DNA of 64,000 nt, taken from the NCBI RefSeq assembly GCF_028372415.1, contig NC_092872.1, positions 391,242,853 through 391,306,852 on the forward strand, given 5' to 3'. Below are positions 23,080 to 35,680 of the stretch, in pieces. The translations under genes and the position numbers were made by a program. How positions within the stretch are numbered: position 1 is the first letter of the stretch; each line of letters opens with the position of its first letter. Under the pieces are notes generated by a model. It searched no databases. It saw only the letters and a program-made list of their open reading frames with translations, and was not told the origin of the DNA. This DNA is from Notamacropus eugenii (Eukaryota; Chordata; Mammalia; Diprotodontia; Macropodidae).

Positions 23080-26000
23080 GGAGCCAAAATGGTGGAGTGA
23101 TCAGTAAATGCTCTCTCCTCCTCCTCCCCTTGTTGACTGTGAAAGAACCACAAAATATTTCCCCAGAAAAATCCTGGAATAGTGGGATCAACAGAAAGGG
23201 CAAATAGTCTTGAAGAATATGAGGCTAGGAAAATCACTAAGGAGGATTCCTCTTCCTGTGGTGGAGGATTAGAACTGTCCCAGACAGTCCCACCTAAGAG
23301 AACCAGGAGACTATCCGGAGCTCCAGGGGGGTGGAGCCTCACAACTATCAACACTGGGACCCCAGGCATGCCTCAGCAATCCAAGGGAAACAGAAAGACA
23401 CAAGGACAGCCAGAATCTCCAACCACTGAGCTTGCCTTTGCTCTAGCTCAGCTGAGGAGATCTACTGTAACCGGACCACCCCTTCACCACGCTTAACAAG
23501 GTGATTCCAGCAATAATCCAGGAAACAAAAAACCAAAAGAAGAATTCACCAGGCCTCTGCTTTCTCACACCAGCCAGCTCAGCACCAGGTTCTTTAGCTT
23601 CTAGATGAAAGAACCAGCCACAATACACAAAGCATCATCATCATTAGTAAGAAGAAAAGCTGGAAAGAAACGACCATAGAATCTTTCCATGGGGACAAGG
23701 ATCAAAACATGAATACCAAAGAGGTCAGTATTGAGATTGTACTCCCATCTGAAACTTCAGAAGTGACTATGAACTGGTCATATACACAAAGACCACTCTT
23801 GGAAGAGTTGAAGAAGGAAACAGAAGAAAAAACTGGCCAATGATTTTAAAAGTATGAAAAAAGAATTCACTGAAGAGAATAGCCTTTAAAAAGAAAATGG
23901 GGCAAATGGAAAATGAAGCACAAAACCAAACTGGGAGAATTGGACAAATGGAAAAGGAAGTACAAAAACTAACTTGAGAAAATAATTCCTCAAAAAAAAA
24001 AAATAATTGGACACATGGAAAAGGAGATGCAAAAGTTAATTGAAGAAAATAATTTGATAAAAATTAGAATTGGGCAAGTAGAAGTGAATGACTGTATGAG
24101 ACACCAAGAATCATTTAAACAAAATCTAAAGAATTAAAAGATAGAAGAAAATGTAAAATATCTAATTGGAAAAACTATTGACCTGAAAAATAGATCCAGG
24201 GGAAAAAATCTAAGAATTATTGGCCAACCAGAAAGCCATGATGAAAAAAGAGCCTGGACAATATCTTCCAAGAAATCATCAAAGAAAACTGCCCAGAAGT
24301 CCTAGATCTAGAGAGCAAAATACTCGTCGAAAGAATCCATAGTTCACCTCCTGAAAGGGATCCCAAGCTAAAAATACCAAGGAATATCATTGCCAAATTC
24401 CGGAACCGTCAAGTGAAGAAAATACTACTGGAAGCCTGAAAAAAAAAAACATTCAAATATTGAGAAGTTACAGTCAGGATCACACAGGACCTTACAGCTT
24501 CTACTTTAAAAGATTGAGAGAATTGGAATATGATATTCCTTAAGGCAAAGGAGCTGGAAACTACAACCAAGGATCAATTTCCCAGGAAAGTTAAACATAA
24601 CATTTCCAGCAAGGAGATGAACCTTTCAATGAAATAAGGGATTTCCAGACCTTTCTGATAATAAAACCAGAACTCAATGGAAAATTTGATCTTCAAGCAC
24701 AAGTCTCAAGAGATACATAAAAAGGTAAACAAGGGAAAAGAAAAACCAATATGAGCAAACTGTTTAGTTCCATATAAGAGAAGATGATACTTGTTAATCT
24801 TGAGAATTGTATATCTATTATGAAATATAAAAGGGATATACATAAATAGAGGGAGCAGGTATAAAGCAAATGATGTGATAGTAAAAATGTGATTTAAGGG
24901 TGCAAAAGCAATTGTAACAGATGATGTGAAAAGGAGGAGGAAGAAAATGATAAATTACATCACAGGAAGAGGTACAAAATTATATTACAATAAAGTGAAA
25001 GAGGGGAGGGAGATGAGCATTGTCTGAGAGGTACTCTCATCTGATTTGGTTCAAGGAGGGAACAACAAACTTAATTAACTCTATAAATCTAACTGGCACT
25101 ATAGGTAGTAAGAGGGGAAAGGGGGAAAAAAGGGAGGGGAGACTAAAAGGGAGGGAACAAGTAGGAAGCGTAAAGGGGACTAAAAAGGAGTGGGACTGAA
25201 AGAAGGAAGGGAAGACTGCAGGAGATGGTGGTCAAAAATTAAAACTATATTGTAGAGGGTAAGTGAGAAGGGAGAACTAAAAAGTGCAAACAATGGGAAA
25301 GATGATGGAAGGAAAGACACAGATAGTAATGATACTCTCCCATAAAACAGAGACAGATAGCAGAATGGATTAAAAACCATAATCCAACAATATGTTGTTT
25401 ACAAGAAACACATTTGAAACGGGGGGATACACACAGGGTAAAGGTAAAAGATTGGAGCAGAATATATTGTCCTTCAGCTGATGTAAAAAAAGCAGGAGTA
25501 GCAGTCCTAATCTCAGACAAAGAAAAGCAGAAAGAGATCTAATCAAAAGAGATGAGTAAGGAAACTATATCCTGCTAAAAGTCACCATAAACAACAAAAC
25601 AATATCATTACTAAACATATATGCTTCAAGTCTTATAGCTTTCAGATTATTGGAGGAGAAGTTAAGGGAGTTATAGAAAGAATAGATAGCAAAACTATAT
25701 TAGTTGGGTAACTCAACCTGTCCCTCTCTGAACTTGATAAATCTTACCTTAAAATAAACAGAAAAGAAGTTAAGGAGGTGAAAAAAAATATGGATAAGGT
25801 AGATATATTGATCTCTGGAGAAAATTGAATGGAGATCAAAAGGAATATACCTTTTTCTCAGCAATACATGGCACAAATACAAAAAAATTACCATGCTCTA
25901 GTGCATAAAAACCTCACAGTCCAGTGCAGCAAGTCAGAAATAGTCAATGCATCCTTCACAGATCATAATGTAATAAAAATTATCTGTAATAAAAGACCAT

Positions 26001-28025
26001 GGAAAGACAGACCAAAAATTAATTGGAAAATAAATAAACTAATCCTAAAGAACGAGTAGGTTAAACAACAGGTCATAGAAACAATCAACAACTTCACTGA
26101 AGAGCATGACAATAATGAGGCAACCTATCAAATCTTATGGAATACTGCAAAAACAGTTCTTAGGGGAAGTTTTATATCTTTTAGTGCCTATGTGGATAAA
26201 ATAGAGAAAGAGGAGATCAGTGAATTGGGCACACAACTGAAGAAGTTCCAAAAAAATAAACTGAAAATCACCAGGTAAATACCGAATTAGATATACTGAA
26301 AGCCAAAGCACAGATTAATAAAATTGAAATTAAGAAAACTATTGAACAAATAAATAAAACTAGGAGTTGGTTTTGTGGGAAAAAAACAATAAAATTGGTA
26401 AAACTTTGGTCAGTTTGTTTAAAAAGAGAAAGAAGAAAATCAAATCACTAATATTAAAGATGAAAAGGGTGAACTCACCTCCAATGAGGAGGAAATTAAA
26501 ACAATTATTAGAAATTACTTTGTCCAATTGTATGCCCATAAATTTGAAATCTAAATGAAATGGATGATTATTTTAAAAATATATATAAATAGCCCAGATT
26601 AACAGAAGAGGAAGTTGAATACTTAAATAACCCCATCTCAGAAAAAGAAATTGAACAAGCCATCAATGAACTCTCTAGGAAAAAGTCTCCAGGGCCTGAC
26701 GGAGTTACATACAAGTGAATTCTATCAAACCTTTAAAGAACAGGTAATTCCAATATTCTATAGATTATTTGGAAAAACTGGGGAGGAAGGAGTCCTCCCA
26801 TTCTTTTTATGATACAAATATTGTTTTGACATCTAAACAAGGAATAGCCAAAATAGAGAAAGAAAATTATAGACCAATTTCTGTAATAAATATCGATGCA
26901 AAAATTTTAAATAAGATTTTAGCAAAAAGAATAGAGCAACTTATCATGAGAATAATATATTATGATAAGGTAGGATTTATATGAGGAATGCAGGGCTGGT
27001 TCAATATTAGGAAAACTGTTAGCATTACTAATCATATCAACAACAAAGCTAACAGAAACCACATGATTATCTCAATAAATGCAGAAAAGTTTTTGACAAA
27101 ATACAGCACCCATTCCTACTAAAAGCACTGGAGAGCATAGAAAAAATGGAACTTTCCATAAAATAATAAGCTGTATCTACCCAAAACCTTCAGCAAACAT
27201 TATATGCAATGGAGATAAGCTAGATGCATTTCCAATAAGATCAGGGGTGAAACAAGGATGTCCATTATCACCACTATTATTCAATATGGCAATAGAAATG
27301 TTAGCTGTAGCAATAAGAGAAGAAAAAGGAATTGAAGGAATTAGAATAGCAAAGAAGCAACTAAGTTATCACTCTTTGCAGTTTATATGAGGATATACTT
27401 AGAGAATTCCAGACATTCAAGTAAAAAACTACTTGAAATAATATAAACCTTTGGGAAAGTTGCAGGTTACAAAATAAATCCAAAGAAGTCTTCTGCATTT
27501 GTATATATTGCTAACAAAGCCCAACAGCCAGAAATAGAAAGAGAAAACCCATTTAAAGCTAGGGTAGACACTCTAAAATATTTGGGAGTCTACCTGCCAA
27601 AACAAATCCAGGGATTATGTGAGCAGAATTACAAAATACTTTTTGCACAAATAAAGTCAGATCTAAATAAGCTGAAAAACATCAGTTGCTCATGGGTAGG
27701 CTGAGCCAATATAATAAAAATGACAACTCTACCTAAATTAATTTACTTATTTAGTGCCATACCAATCAAACTACCAGATAATTTCTATCTAGAGTTAGAA
27801 AAAATAATATCAGAATTCATATGGAATAACAGAAAGTCCAGAATATCAAGGGAACTTATGAAAGGAAATGTTAGGGAAGGTGGCCTAGCTCTACCAGGTC
27901 TCAAAATGTATTATAAACAACAGCTATCAAAACTACCTGGTACTGGCTAAGAAACAGAAGGGTAGACCAGTACAACAGGTTAGGTTCACACGACACAGTA
28001 GTCAATGAATATAGCAAAGTACTGT
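23080..28025 (+). mobile_element. L1 LINE with ORF1 and ORF2, lacking its 3' end
   Basis: The head is GAGCCAAAATGGTGGAGTGA. ORF1 is at about 23,690-24,720 with coiled coil and RNA-binding part, frame broken. A purine-rich spacer fills 24,900-25,330. ORF2 runs from about 25,365: the endonuclease start keeps CLQETHLK near 25,400 (the QETH glutamate), and the reverse transcriptase has recognisable [28 protein letters not shown], and SGVKQGCPLSPLLFNMA near 27,242. The catalytic FADD motif reads FAVY at 27,375-27,386, so the polymerase would be dead. The thumb and distal part (TTLPKLIYLFSAIPIKLP) runs on to 28,010. There are several in-frame stops. The rest of ORF2, the 3'UTR and the tail are missing; a minus-strand L1 begins at the break. 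Confidence 0.88.
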
Positions 28026-28725
28026 TTTAAATTGTCTCTCTTGGATCTATTTTCTAGGTCAGTTGGTTTTCCAAGGAGATATTTCATATTGTCTCCCATT
28101 TTTCATTCCATTGCTGCTGTTTTGTAATTTCTTGTTTTTTTTCATAAAATCATTAGCTTCCAACTGCTCCACTCTAATTTTTGAGGTATTATTTTCTTCA
28201 GTGAGGTTTTGGATCTTCTTTTTCACCTGATCAATACTGTTTTTAAGGCATTCTTCTCCTCTTTGGCTTTTTGAAACTCTTTTGCCATTTTTATTAGACT
28301 ATTTTTTTTAGGTTTTATCTTCTTCAGCATTTTTTTGGGTCCCTTTTAGCAAGCAGCATATCTTCATGATTTTCTTGTGTCATTCTCATTTCTCTTCCCA
28401 ACTTTTCCTGTATTTCTCTTACTTTATTTTCAAAATCCTCTTTGAGTTCTTCCATGTCCTGAGATCAGTCCCTGAGGTCTACTCAGGTGCTGTCTGTGCC
28501 AGTGTGGCTCATGCTAGACTATCCTCTGCTCCCAGATTCGCACAATAGATGCTTCCCATAAACCTTTCAGGCTGTCTTGGACTGGAGATTTGTTTCACTC
28601 CATCATTATGTGGGTTCTACAGCTCCAGAATGTCTTTAAAGTCATTTTTTATAGGTATTTCACTGGGCGTAGGGTGAGCTCTAGCAAGTTTTTTCTCTAC
28701 TCCGCCATCTTCACTCCACTGTCTG
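28026..28725 (-). mobile_element. L1 head: 5'UTR and ORF1 N-terminal half
   Basis: On the minus strand the head lies near 28,722 (GTGGAGTGAAGATGGCGGAG followed by TAGAG). It runs through a roughly 280 bp leader into ORF1 with the coiled coil (EEVQK/KQVNSLLK-type region at 28,200-28,440) and breaks off inside ORF1 at 28,026. The 3' part is missing, opposite to the usual 5' truncation of LINE insertions. Confidence 0.75.
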
Positions 28726-28729
28726 ATCT

Positions 28730-30105
28730 TTATTTTCATAATCAGAGATGGACAGCAATGTCTAAAAAGAAACTATGATTAGGAACTATGATTATTTTCA
28801 ATATTTACTCACAGATACAAAGTGCTCAAGATTTAGGCACAGACAATGAACTCTTATCCTTTTCTGTATATGGTTGGCAGTATGGTGAGTTAAAATGTCT
28901 TTTCTATTGGATTCAAAAAAGTAGATTTACCTCAATATTTTCCTATGAAACTGATTTCTCAAAGTTGGCAATCCAAAGTCTCTACCTTATTTAGATTTAT
29001 AGACATTTGAATAAGATTGCTCTTCAAAAATCTAATTATTGTATATTCCCTTGTGAGAGTATCATTATCATCTTCATCAAGGAGCCATGTTTTTGAAGGA
29101 TTGAGAACCAATTAGCATGATTCTGAGTGTAATTTATATCTGAAAGGTCTCCAAAGAAAACATTTTAAAGAAGGAAAGTGAGAAGAGATCTATTTAATTA
29201 ACTTAATTACTAAAATTTGAATCTCTAAAACTGAAAACTTTCTGTAAGATTGTTTCTTCTTTTCCTGTAACTTGAACTTTTATTTAACCCAACAACCCTC
29301 AAATATACTTCCTACTATAATACCACATGATGTTCTGTAAACATTTCTATGAATTTCTACAAATCTGGATTGGATTCTGTGCTCATTTAATGGATAAAAC
29401 TTCCATTAGATTAGACAGTTTTCTTATTTTTTGAGAATTTCATTGTATATTTTACTTTAAAAAACAACTGTTCCAAGTCACCAGTAAGATAATCTATCAC
29501 AATGATGAACTTTCAAATAATTTATATTAATTATGTCACAAGTATTGTTCAATTTAATGAAAGTTTAGTGCTTAGTCTTTGCTCGACTTAAGTGTCTGCA
29601 CTCAAAAATAAGATACCAATAAAAGTGAAAAAGAAAGGAAATTCTTGACTCAGGGTTTCAAAGACAATATGCTCAAGGTTACACATCAAGTAAAAAGAGT
29701 TAGCCTAGGAGTCCTTTCAGTGTGCTATATTCTCTGGTAATATGTCAGTCAAAGAATCATAGAGTTATAAAATTTGTTAGAATAATGAACATACCACTAG
29801 CTCAGGCATACACATACTTGAGATCAAATTAGACCTCTGATGGCTAATAGTCAATGTTGACGGGCCTATAGGAAGACAGAAACACTAACAGTGTTTATGT
29901 AATTGTGTAATTATTCTAAAAATAATTTGTAACACAATAAGAAATATTACTAAGCTGTTTGCACACTTTGTATTACCAATCTCACTATTGGACATGTACG
30001 TCAAGGAAGTCCAAGAACCCTCTCCCATCTCCCCCCAAAATCTATCATATGCCAAAATATTCAGATCAGCTTTTTAATCTTTTGTATGAAAAAAAACCCT
30101 CAAAA
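28730..30105. other. Unique DNA with one old SINE
   Basis: A minus-strand SINE-like remnant (CTCAAGGTTACACATCAAGT, then GAATCATAGAGTTATAAAAT) lies at about 29,650-29,800. No gene or RNA was recognised otherwise. Confidence 0.45.
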
Positions 30106-30109
30106 CAAA

Positions 30110-30300
30110 GTGGATATTTATCAATTGGGCAATGAATGATGGGACAAATTGTGATATATGATTTTTGTAGTCTCAAGCAACTGTACATAATGAAAAATGG
30201 AAGATATTCAGGAACAATGATATGAATTTATGTCAAATCAAGTAAAGAAAAGTAGAATAGCATGCTCAATTAAGATAATAATATAAATGAAAATAGCTCA
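30110..30300 (+). mobile_element. L1 3'-end fragment
   Basis: The text TATCAATTGGGCAATGAATG, then ACAAATTGTGATATATGATT, parallels the 3' part of L1 at 44,490-44,560 and 58,920-58,990. It is about 190 bp of 5'-truncated sequence. Confidence 0.6.
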
Positions 30301-30459
30301 AAAAGGCAGTTGAAGCTATATTAAATACACTGAACAATATTTAGAAATATTTTTGTTCCTCTTGCCCTGTAAGAAATGATAAAAGGGATATTTTCAGCTA
30401 ATTCATGTAGACATGTATAAACTAATGATAAATGGCATAATAGATCCTAGAGAACAATT

Positions 30460-30800
30460 TCTACAGTCACACCAACAATTTCTCTATGGCTAAACACATG
30501 TAGTTCTTTAGATTGTGATATTTATATACCCAATGCATATACATAGCCATTTTTGTGAAGATGTTATGTACAGCAGAAAAAAAGGCATAATTTTTTCTAT
30601 TCCTATTTAATTTTCTCCAGAAGTCTATAATAATTAATTTTTCTAAAATTATATTCATCTCCTTAACTTTTTTCTTGTTTATTACTTGGAGAGGGAAAAG
30701 TTGAGGTCCTCTACTTTGGAGATACTCATATTAATGACATGATTATTAATATGCATAATGAAATGATATTTATATGAATGTATATATAATTTTCTACTGG
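30460..30800 (-). mobile_element. L1 ORF2 endonuclease fragment
   Basis: On the minus strand this aligns with the endonuclease part of ORF2 at 39,590-39,800 (shared landmarks, plus-strand view: CAATTTTCT.CAGA..T.TAT and CTTAATTTC/CTTAACTTTTTTCTTG). It corresponds to the LWRKLN.NRK stretch (readable near 30,610) that also appears at 25,800 and 55,770. It is isolated from other ORF2 parts. Confidence 0.6.
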
Positions 30801-30889
30801 ATATTGGAGTGAGGATATTATTTTGGTATGCAAAATACTAATTACACATGTATGTATATAATAATATATTGATGAAACTGTTCTGTACC

Positions 30890-31257
30890 ACTTTGTTTTT
30901 TTTTTTTTAAGTTTGAAAGTATTTTATTGATGCTTTTCTTTTTTTTTCATTTTATCATTTGCTGCTAACCCAACTCTTCCAAATAGTAGTTCTTCCTGGT
31001 AACACATGCGCAGTCACATAAATACATATATATGCGCATGTAGTATTTACATATACATATAGTATACACATGCATATATAGTAATAAACACACACCACAC
31101 ATAGATAGTACATACTGTATAGTTTCATACAGTATGTACATGCATGTACATGTATACATACATGCACATACATATGCACACAAATATATATCTATATGTA
31201 CGGTATATACATATAGAGTATGTACAAATACATATATAGACATATAGTTACATATAT

Positions 31258-31297
<40 letters not shown>

Positions 31298-31300
31298 TCA
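30890..31300. repeat. TA/CA-rich low-complexity region and (GT)n
   Basis: A T-run occupies 30,895-30,910 and mixed TATA/CATA sequence fills 31,020-31,255. A pure (GT)n tract lies at 31,259-31,295. A 12-bp perfect inverted repeat lies at 31,109-31,138. ORFs translated here are artefacts. Confidence 0.85.
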
Positions 31301-32395
31301 AGCAAGACGTCAACCCAATGGCCACATCTCAGATTGATATCTTTTTAGGCTTTTTCTAAAAAAGCAATTTTGAAGTTTGATTCTTCAGCAGCAATTAGGT
31401 TTAAACCAGTATCTTTCAGCAATACCAAATTAAACTCCAAATGTATGCATGATCTAAATAAGAAATGTTCCATCATTAGACAATAATTGGAGAAGAAATC
31501 ATATACCTATCTCATCTTCTTCTTTAATTTCTACTAACCTTTAAAGTTCATATGCTGTCTTTTCCTTACCCCCTCATAAGACTCAAGTAAACACAAAAAA
31601 TATATTATCTTATTTTCACCTTTTTACTATAAATGCCATATATCCATCATGTACCTCCACCAGATGGTAAATCCCAAAAAGCAGGTCTTTGTCTTAACTA
31701 AACTTTACATATCACCTGCTGTTTGTCACATTATTTTGTACATAGTAGCCACTCATATATCATTTTTTAAAATGTATCTGAAGTGATTTTATTAAAGTTA
31801 CATGGTTAGATTGAGATTTGAACAGAGGTCTCTTGACTTTCACACAATATTCTTTGGACTAATACTACGGTGCTTCATATGTTAGGGGCAGGGTACTTAT
31901 CTTGAAATCATAGAATTAGAATTCATAAAAAACTACAATTATTTGTTTTAAGTTCAGTTTTCCTCTTCATGTGTGATGTATATAAAGACACACGTGTGTA
32001 CATATGCATATACATTATACACAATATGCAGTATACACACTCATGATATGTTTATTCCCTTACTATTTTCTACTTCCTATTTTCAGAGGAATAGTCTATT
32101 CAATAAAAATATCATTAAAACAGATAATTTTGAATTAACGTAGATAATTGGGGGCTCATATATATATATACATACATATGTTTGTGTGCATGTATATATA
32201 CATATATACACACATCCATGAACATATGTATGCATGTATGCATACTTACACATTTGTATTTAGTTGTCAAAGGTCGTAGGAAGTCAAGGAAATCTTTGAG
32301 TAGTGCTATAAAAGTGAAACAGCCAGCACACTTTCATGCTCAAACAAAATTCACCAGGATAAATAGAAGGATAAATAAAGTGGTTTGTGAGAAAA
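31300..32395. other. Unique DNA, no gene seen
   Basis: A TA/CA patch lies at 32,155-32,240 and SINE-like scraps are possible near 31,650-31,830. No gene or RNA was recognised. Confidence 0.4.
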
Positions 32396-32741
32396 GGAAG
32401 ATGTATAGTTTTAACACAATACAATTCAATAAGCATTTCTAATGTATCTGGTGTCCTAAATGCTAGGAGAGATACAAAGTTCAGTTAATGTCCAATACTT
32501 GCACTCCAGAGTTTAGAATTTTGCACACATTTTGTAGCCTAACTGCTTTTCATATGACTGACAACTAAGATTTTTTCTTTTTTTCTTTTTTTTTTTTTTT
32601 TTGGAGCAGTAGGGAAAGGAAAACGTTACCAGGAATGAAAGGATTATGCAATTTATTCATTTCTCTCAACTACTGGTTCCCCCCCCGCCAAATTTGATTT
32701 GACTTATCAACAAATAAATGGATATAGTTCTTTACTATCTT

Positions 32742-32787
32742 AATAGGCATATTACAGATATTTTCAAATATCTGTAATATGCCTATT
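32742..32787. repeat. Perfect inverted repeat (hairpin) with 2-base loop
   Basis: The left arm 32,742-32,763 (AATAGGCATATTACAGATAT plus TT) and right arm 32,766-32,787 are exact reverse complements over 22 bases, with loop TC. A further partial copy of the left arm (GCATATTACAGATAT) lies at 32,811-32,825. No known repeat or RNA family was recognised. Confidence 0.95.
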
Positions 32788-32829
32788 ATATATGCCATTT
32801 TACATATTTTGCATATTACAGATATCTTT

Positions 32830-33660
32830 GAGGTAAGCCTCATTTCCCATAAAACAAAGATAGTCATTCAACAACTATGTTATTAAACACCTTTTGTGGA
32901 TTAGATGCTGTCCTATTTGCAACCTCTACTAATACAAAATCATAACTTTATAGCATTCCAAATTTTTATCTGCCCTATGGCTCCTCAAATGATTATTTTT
33001 GTCCTCACCATTACCTCTTACCCCTCCACCCTTAATTTTCCCTTCATTCCCAGACCATTATCATTGCAAAGTCTATAGTCAAGGTGAATAAGGTCAATTC
33101 TACACTGTCCTCTACAATCAAATCTCTTGATTCTTGCCCTATCAGATAAGCCTGGACAAGTCTCAACTTTGGATCACAACTGTTTCTCACTTTTGTTCAC
33201 CCTTCCATGCTCCTGAATGGAAATGAAGAAATTCACAAAACTTCTGAGTACATTCTAAATTCATATAGCATTACTTCAACTTTGCCACCACTACATCAAG
33301 GCATTCCCTTAATATTTTCCAAATAGATTCACTATTCAACTCACCATAAAGACTATTCTAATTTTTCTAACCACCCAACAGGTGGCCCACTCAGAGCACT
33401 TTCTAACAGTTTATCATCTGAATACTTCGCTTCCAACTTCATTGAAAAAATTGAGGCCATGCTCTAAGAGCTCTGTTCTTCCTCATTTCACATCATTCAG
33501 ATGACTTCCATTATCTTCTCCTTCACCCCCTAACTTTTATTAAAATATGACTTATTTTCTTGACTAGTGAATTCTTCTGTATTCATCTTTGATTCCATCC
33601 TGTCTTGAATCAAACAGATTACCTCTACCTCTATCCTCAGTTCTCCCTAATCTTCACTGT
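32830..33660. other. Unique DNA, no gene seen
   Basis: This is locally C-rich on the plus strand (33,000-33,660). No coding exon with plausible splice signals or domain was recognised. Confidence 0.4.
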
Positions 33661-33669
33661 TTTGTTCTA

Positions 33670-35537
33670 GTGTCTCCTTTATATAATAAATATTTTTCCC
33701 AATTATATGTGAAAAAATTTAATGTTTTTTAAAATGTTGAGTCTCACATTTTCTCACTTTATCCCTCTCAATCCTCCTCTTTGAGAAGGTAAGCAATTTA
33801 ATATATGTTATAAATGTGTAGTAATGTAGAATTTTTTTTATTACTCATGTGAAAGTAAACACAGACCAAAAACTGAGAAAGTTTTAAAAAAAGATGCTTC
33901 AATCCACATTTAGACTCCATCAGTTCTTTATCTGGAGATGGACAGCATTTTTCATTGTGAGTCTTATAGAATTGTTTTAGATTATTGTTTTTCTGAGAAT
34001 AGCTAAGTCGTTCATAATTGACCATCATTGTTGTTACTATGTACAATATTATCCTGTACTGTATTGTGTACTCCCTTCTCTTTTCACTTGACTTTGCATC
34101 AGTTCATGAAAATCCAGGTTTTTCTAAAATCTGCCTGCTCATCATTTTATAGCACAATAGTATTTCATCAAAATCATATATCTCAGTTTGTTCAATTATT
34201 TCCCAATTAATGGACATCCCCTCAATTTCCAATGATTTACCCTGCTATAGATTTTTTTCCTGCAAATCGGTTCTTTTTCCATTTTTTCTATGATGTCTTC
34301 GGAGCATCCCAGACCTAGGAATGATATTGTTCATTCAAAGAGTATACACAGTTTTATAGCCCTTTGGGCATACATATACTTATTGCTCTTTGGGCATATT
34401 CTCAAGAATGATTGGATCAATTCATAACTCCATTAACAGTGCATTAATGTCTCCGTTTTTCCATATCCCCTCCAACACTTGTCATTTACTTTTTCTGCCA
34501 TATTGACCAATCTGATTGGTGTGAGGTGGTATCTCAGAGTTGTTTTCATTTTCTTTTCACTAATCAATAATGATTTGGAGCATTTTTAACATAACTACTC
34601 GTAATTTTGATTTTTTTTTTTAATGAAAACTACCTTTGAGTCCTTTGATTATCAATTGGGAAATGACTTATATTCTTATAAATTTGACTCATTTATAAAA
34701 ATATTTGATAATTGGAGTCTTTATCAAAGATACTTGCTACAGATTTTCCCCCTCCAGTTTTCTGCTTTTCTTCTTATCTTGACTGTTTTGCTTTTGTGTA
34801 TACAAAACCTTTTTAATTACACATAATTAAAATGATCAATTTTGCATTTTATAATGCTCTCAGTCTCTTGTTTGGTCATAAATTCTTCCCCTAGCCTTGG
34901 ATTTGACATGTAAACTATACCAAGATTCCTTCACTTGTTTATACTGCAGCTACTTTTATAACTGATGTAACCATTTTGACTTTATTTGGCTATACAGTAT
35001 GATATGTTGGTCTCTACCTCATGTCTGTGAAATTGTTTTCTAGTTTTCACAGCAGTTTTTGACATATAATAAGTTCTTGTCCCAAAATTTTGGATCTTTA
35101 GGGTTATCAAATACTAGCTTACTATGCTCACTATTATGTGTTGTGTACCTAGTCTCTTCCACTGATCTACCATGCTATTTCCCAGCCAATACTAGATTTT
35201 TTTGATGATTACTACTTTTTTAATGCAGTTTGAAACTTGGTACAGAGAAGCCACCTCCCTTCACATTTCTTTTATTGATTCCCTTGATATTGACCTTTTA
35301 TTCTTTTATTCTTCCAGATAAATTCTATGATTTTTTCTCTAGCTCTAAAAAGTAATTTTGGTAGTTTGATTGGTGTGACAATGAATGAGTAAATGAATTT
35401 AGGTAAAACTACCATTTTTATTATTTTGGTTTGACCTAGCCATGAGCAATTAATATTTTTTCTAATTGTTTAGATCAAATTTTATTTGTGATAAGTGGCT
35501 GAGTCTCTCTGTCTCTGTCTCTGTCTCTCTGTCTCTG

Positions 35538-35610
<73 letters not shown>

Positions 35611-35680
35611 ATTTAGATAGTTCCTTTATTTGGATTGGCAAGTAGATTCTCAAGTATTTTATATTGTGAATAATTTATTT
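33670..35680 (-). mobile_element. L1 LINE: 3'UTR and distal ORF2 (left part of a split element)
   Basis: On the minus strand the 3'UTR lies at 33,670-34,300. Distal ORF2 follows from about 34,440 upward; the plus-strand landmarks CCAATCTGATTGGTGTGAGG and CATATTTACATG-like text are the reverse of the ANQIGQYGRKSK-type end of L1 ORF2. At 35,330-35,470 is the reverse of the region before the reverse-transcriptase thumb. The same element resumes at 38,560 beyond an inserted HAL1. A TC microsatellite interrupts it at 35,502-35,607. Confidence 0.8.
35502..35607 (+). repeat. (TCTCTG)n/(TC)n microsatellite
   Basis: GTCTCT-type units pass into pure TC. The apparent glutamate/arginine-rich ORF on the minus strand is a translation of this repeat. 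Confidence 0.97.

Noticed and set aside
26769-27950. Stand-alone reverse transcriptase gene
   Set aside because: These ORFs are pieces of one L1 ORF2 with a damaged catalytic motif.
31109-31138. 12-bp perfect inverted repeat as a functional hairpin
   Set aside because: It lies in a TA/CA low-complexity tract where such palindromes arise by chance.
33000-33660. Possible host exon in the C-rich stretch
   Set aside because: There is no long open frame, no recognisable domain and no convincing splice-site pair.
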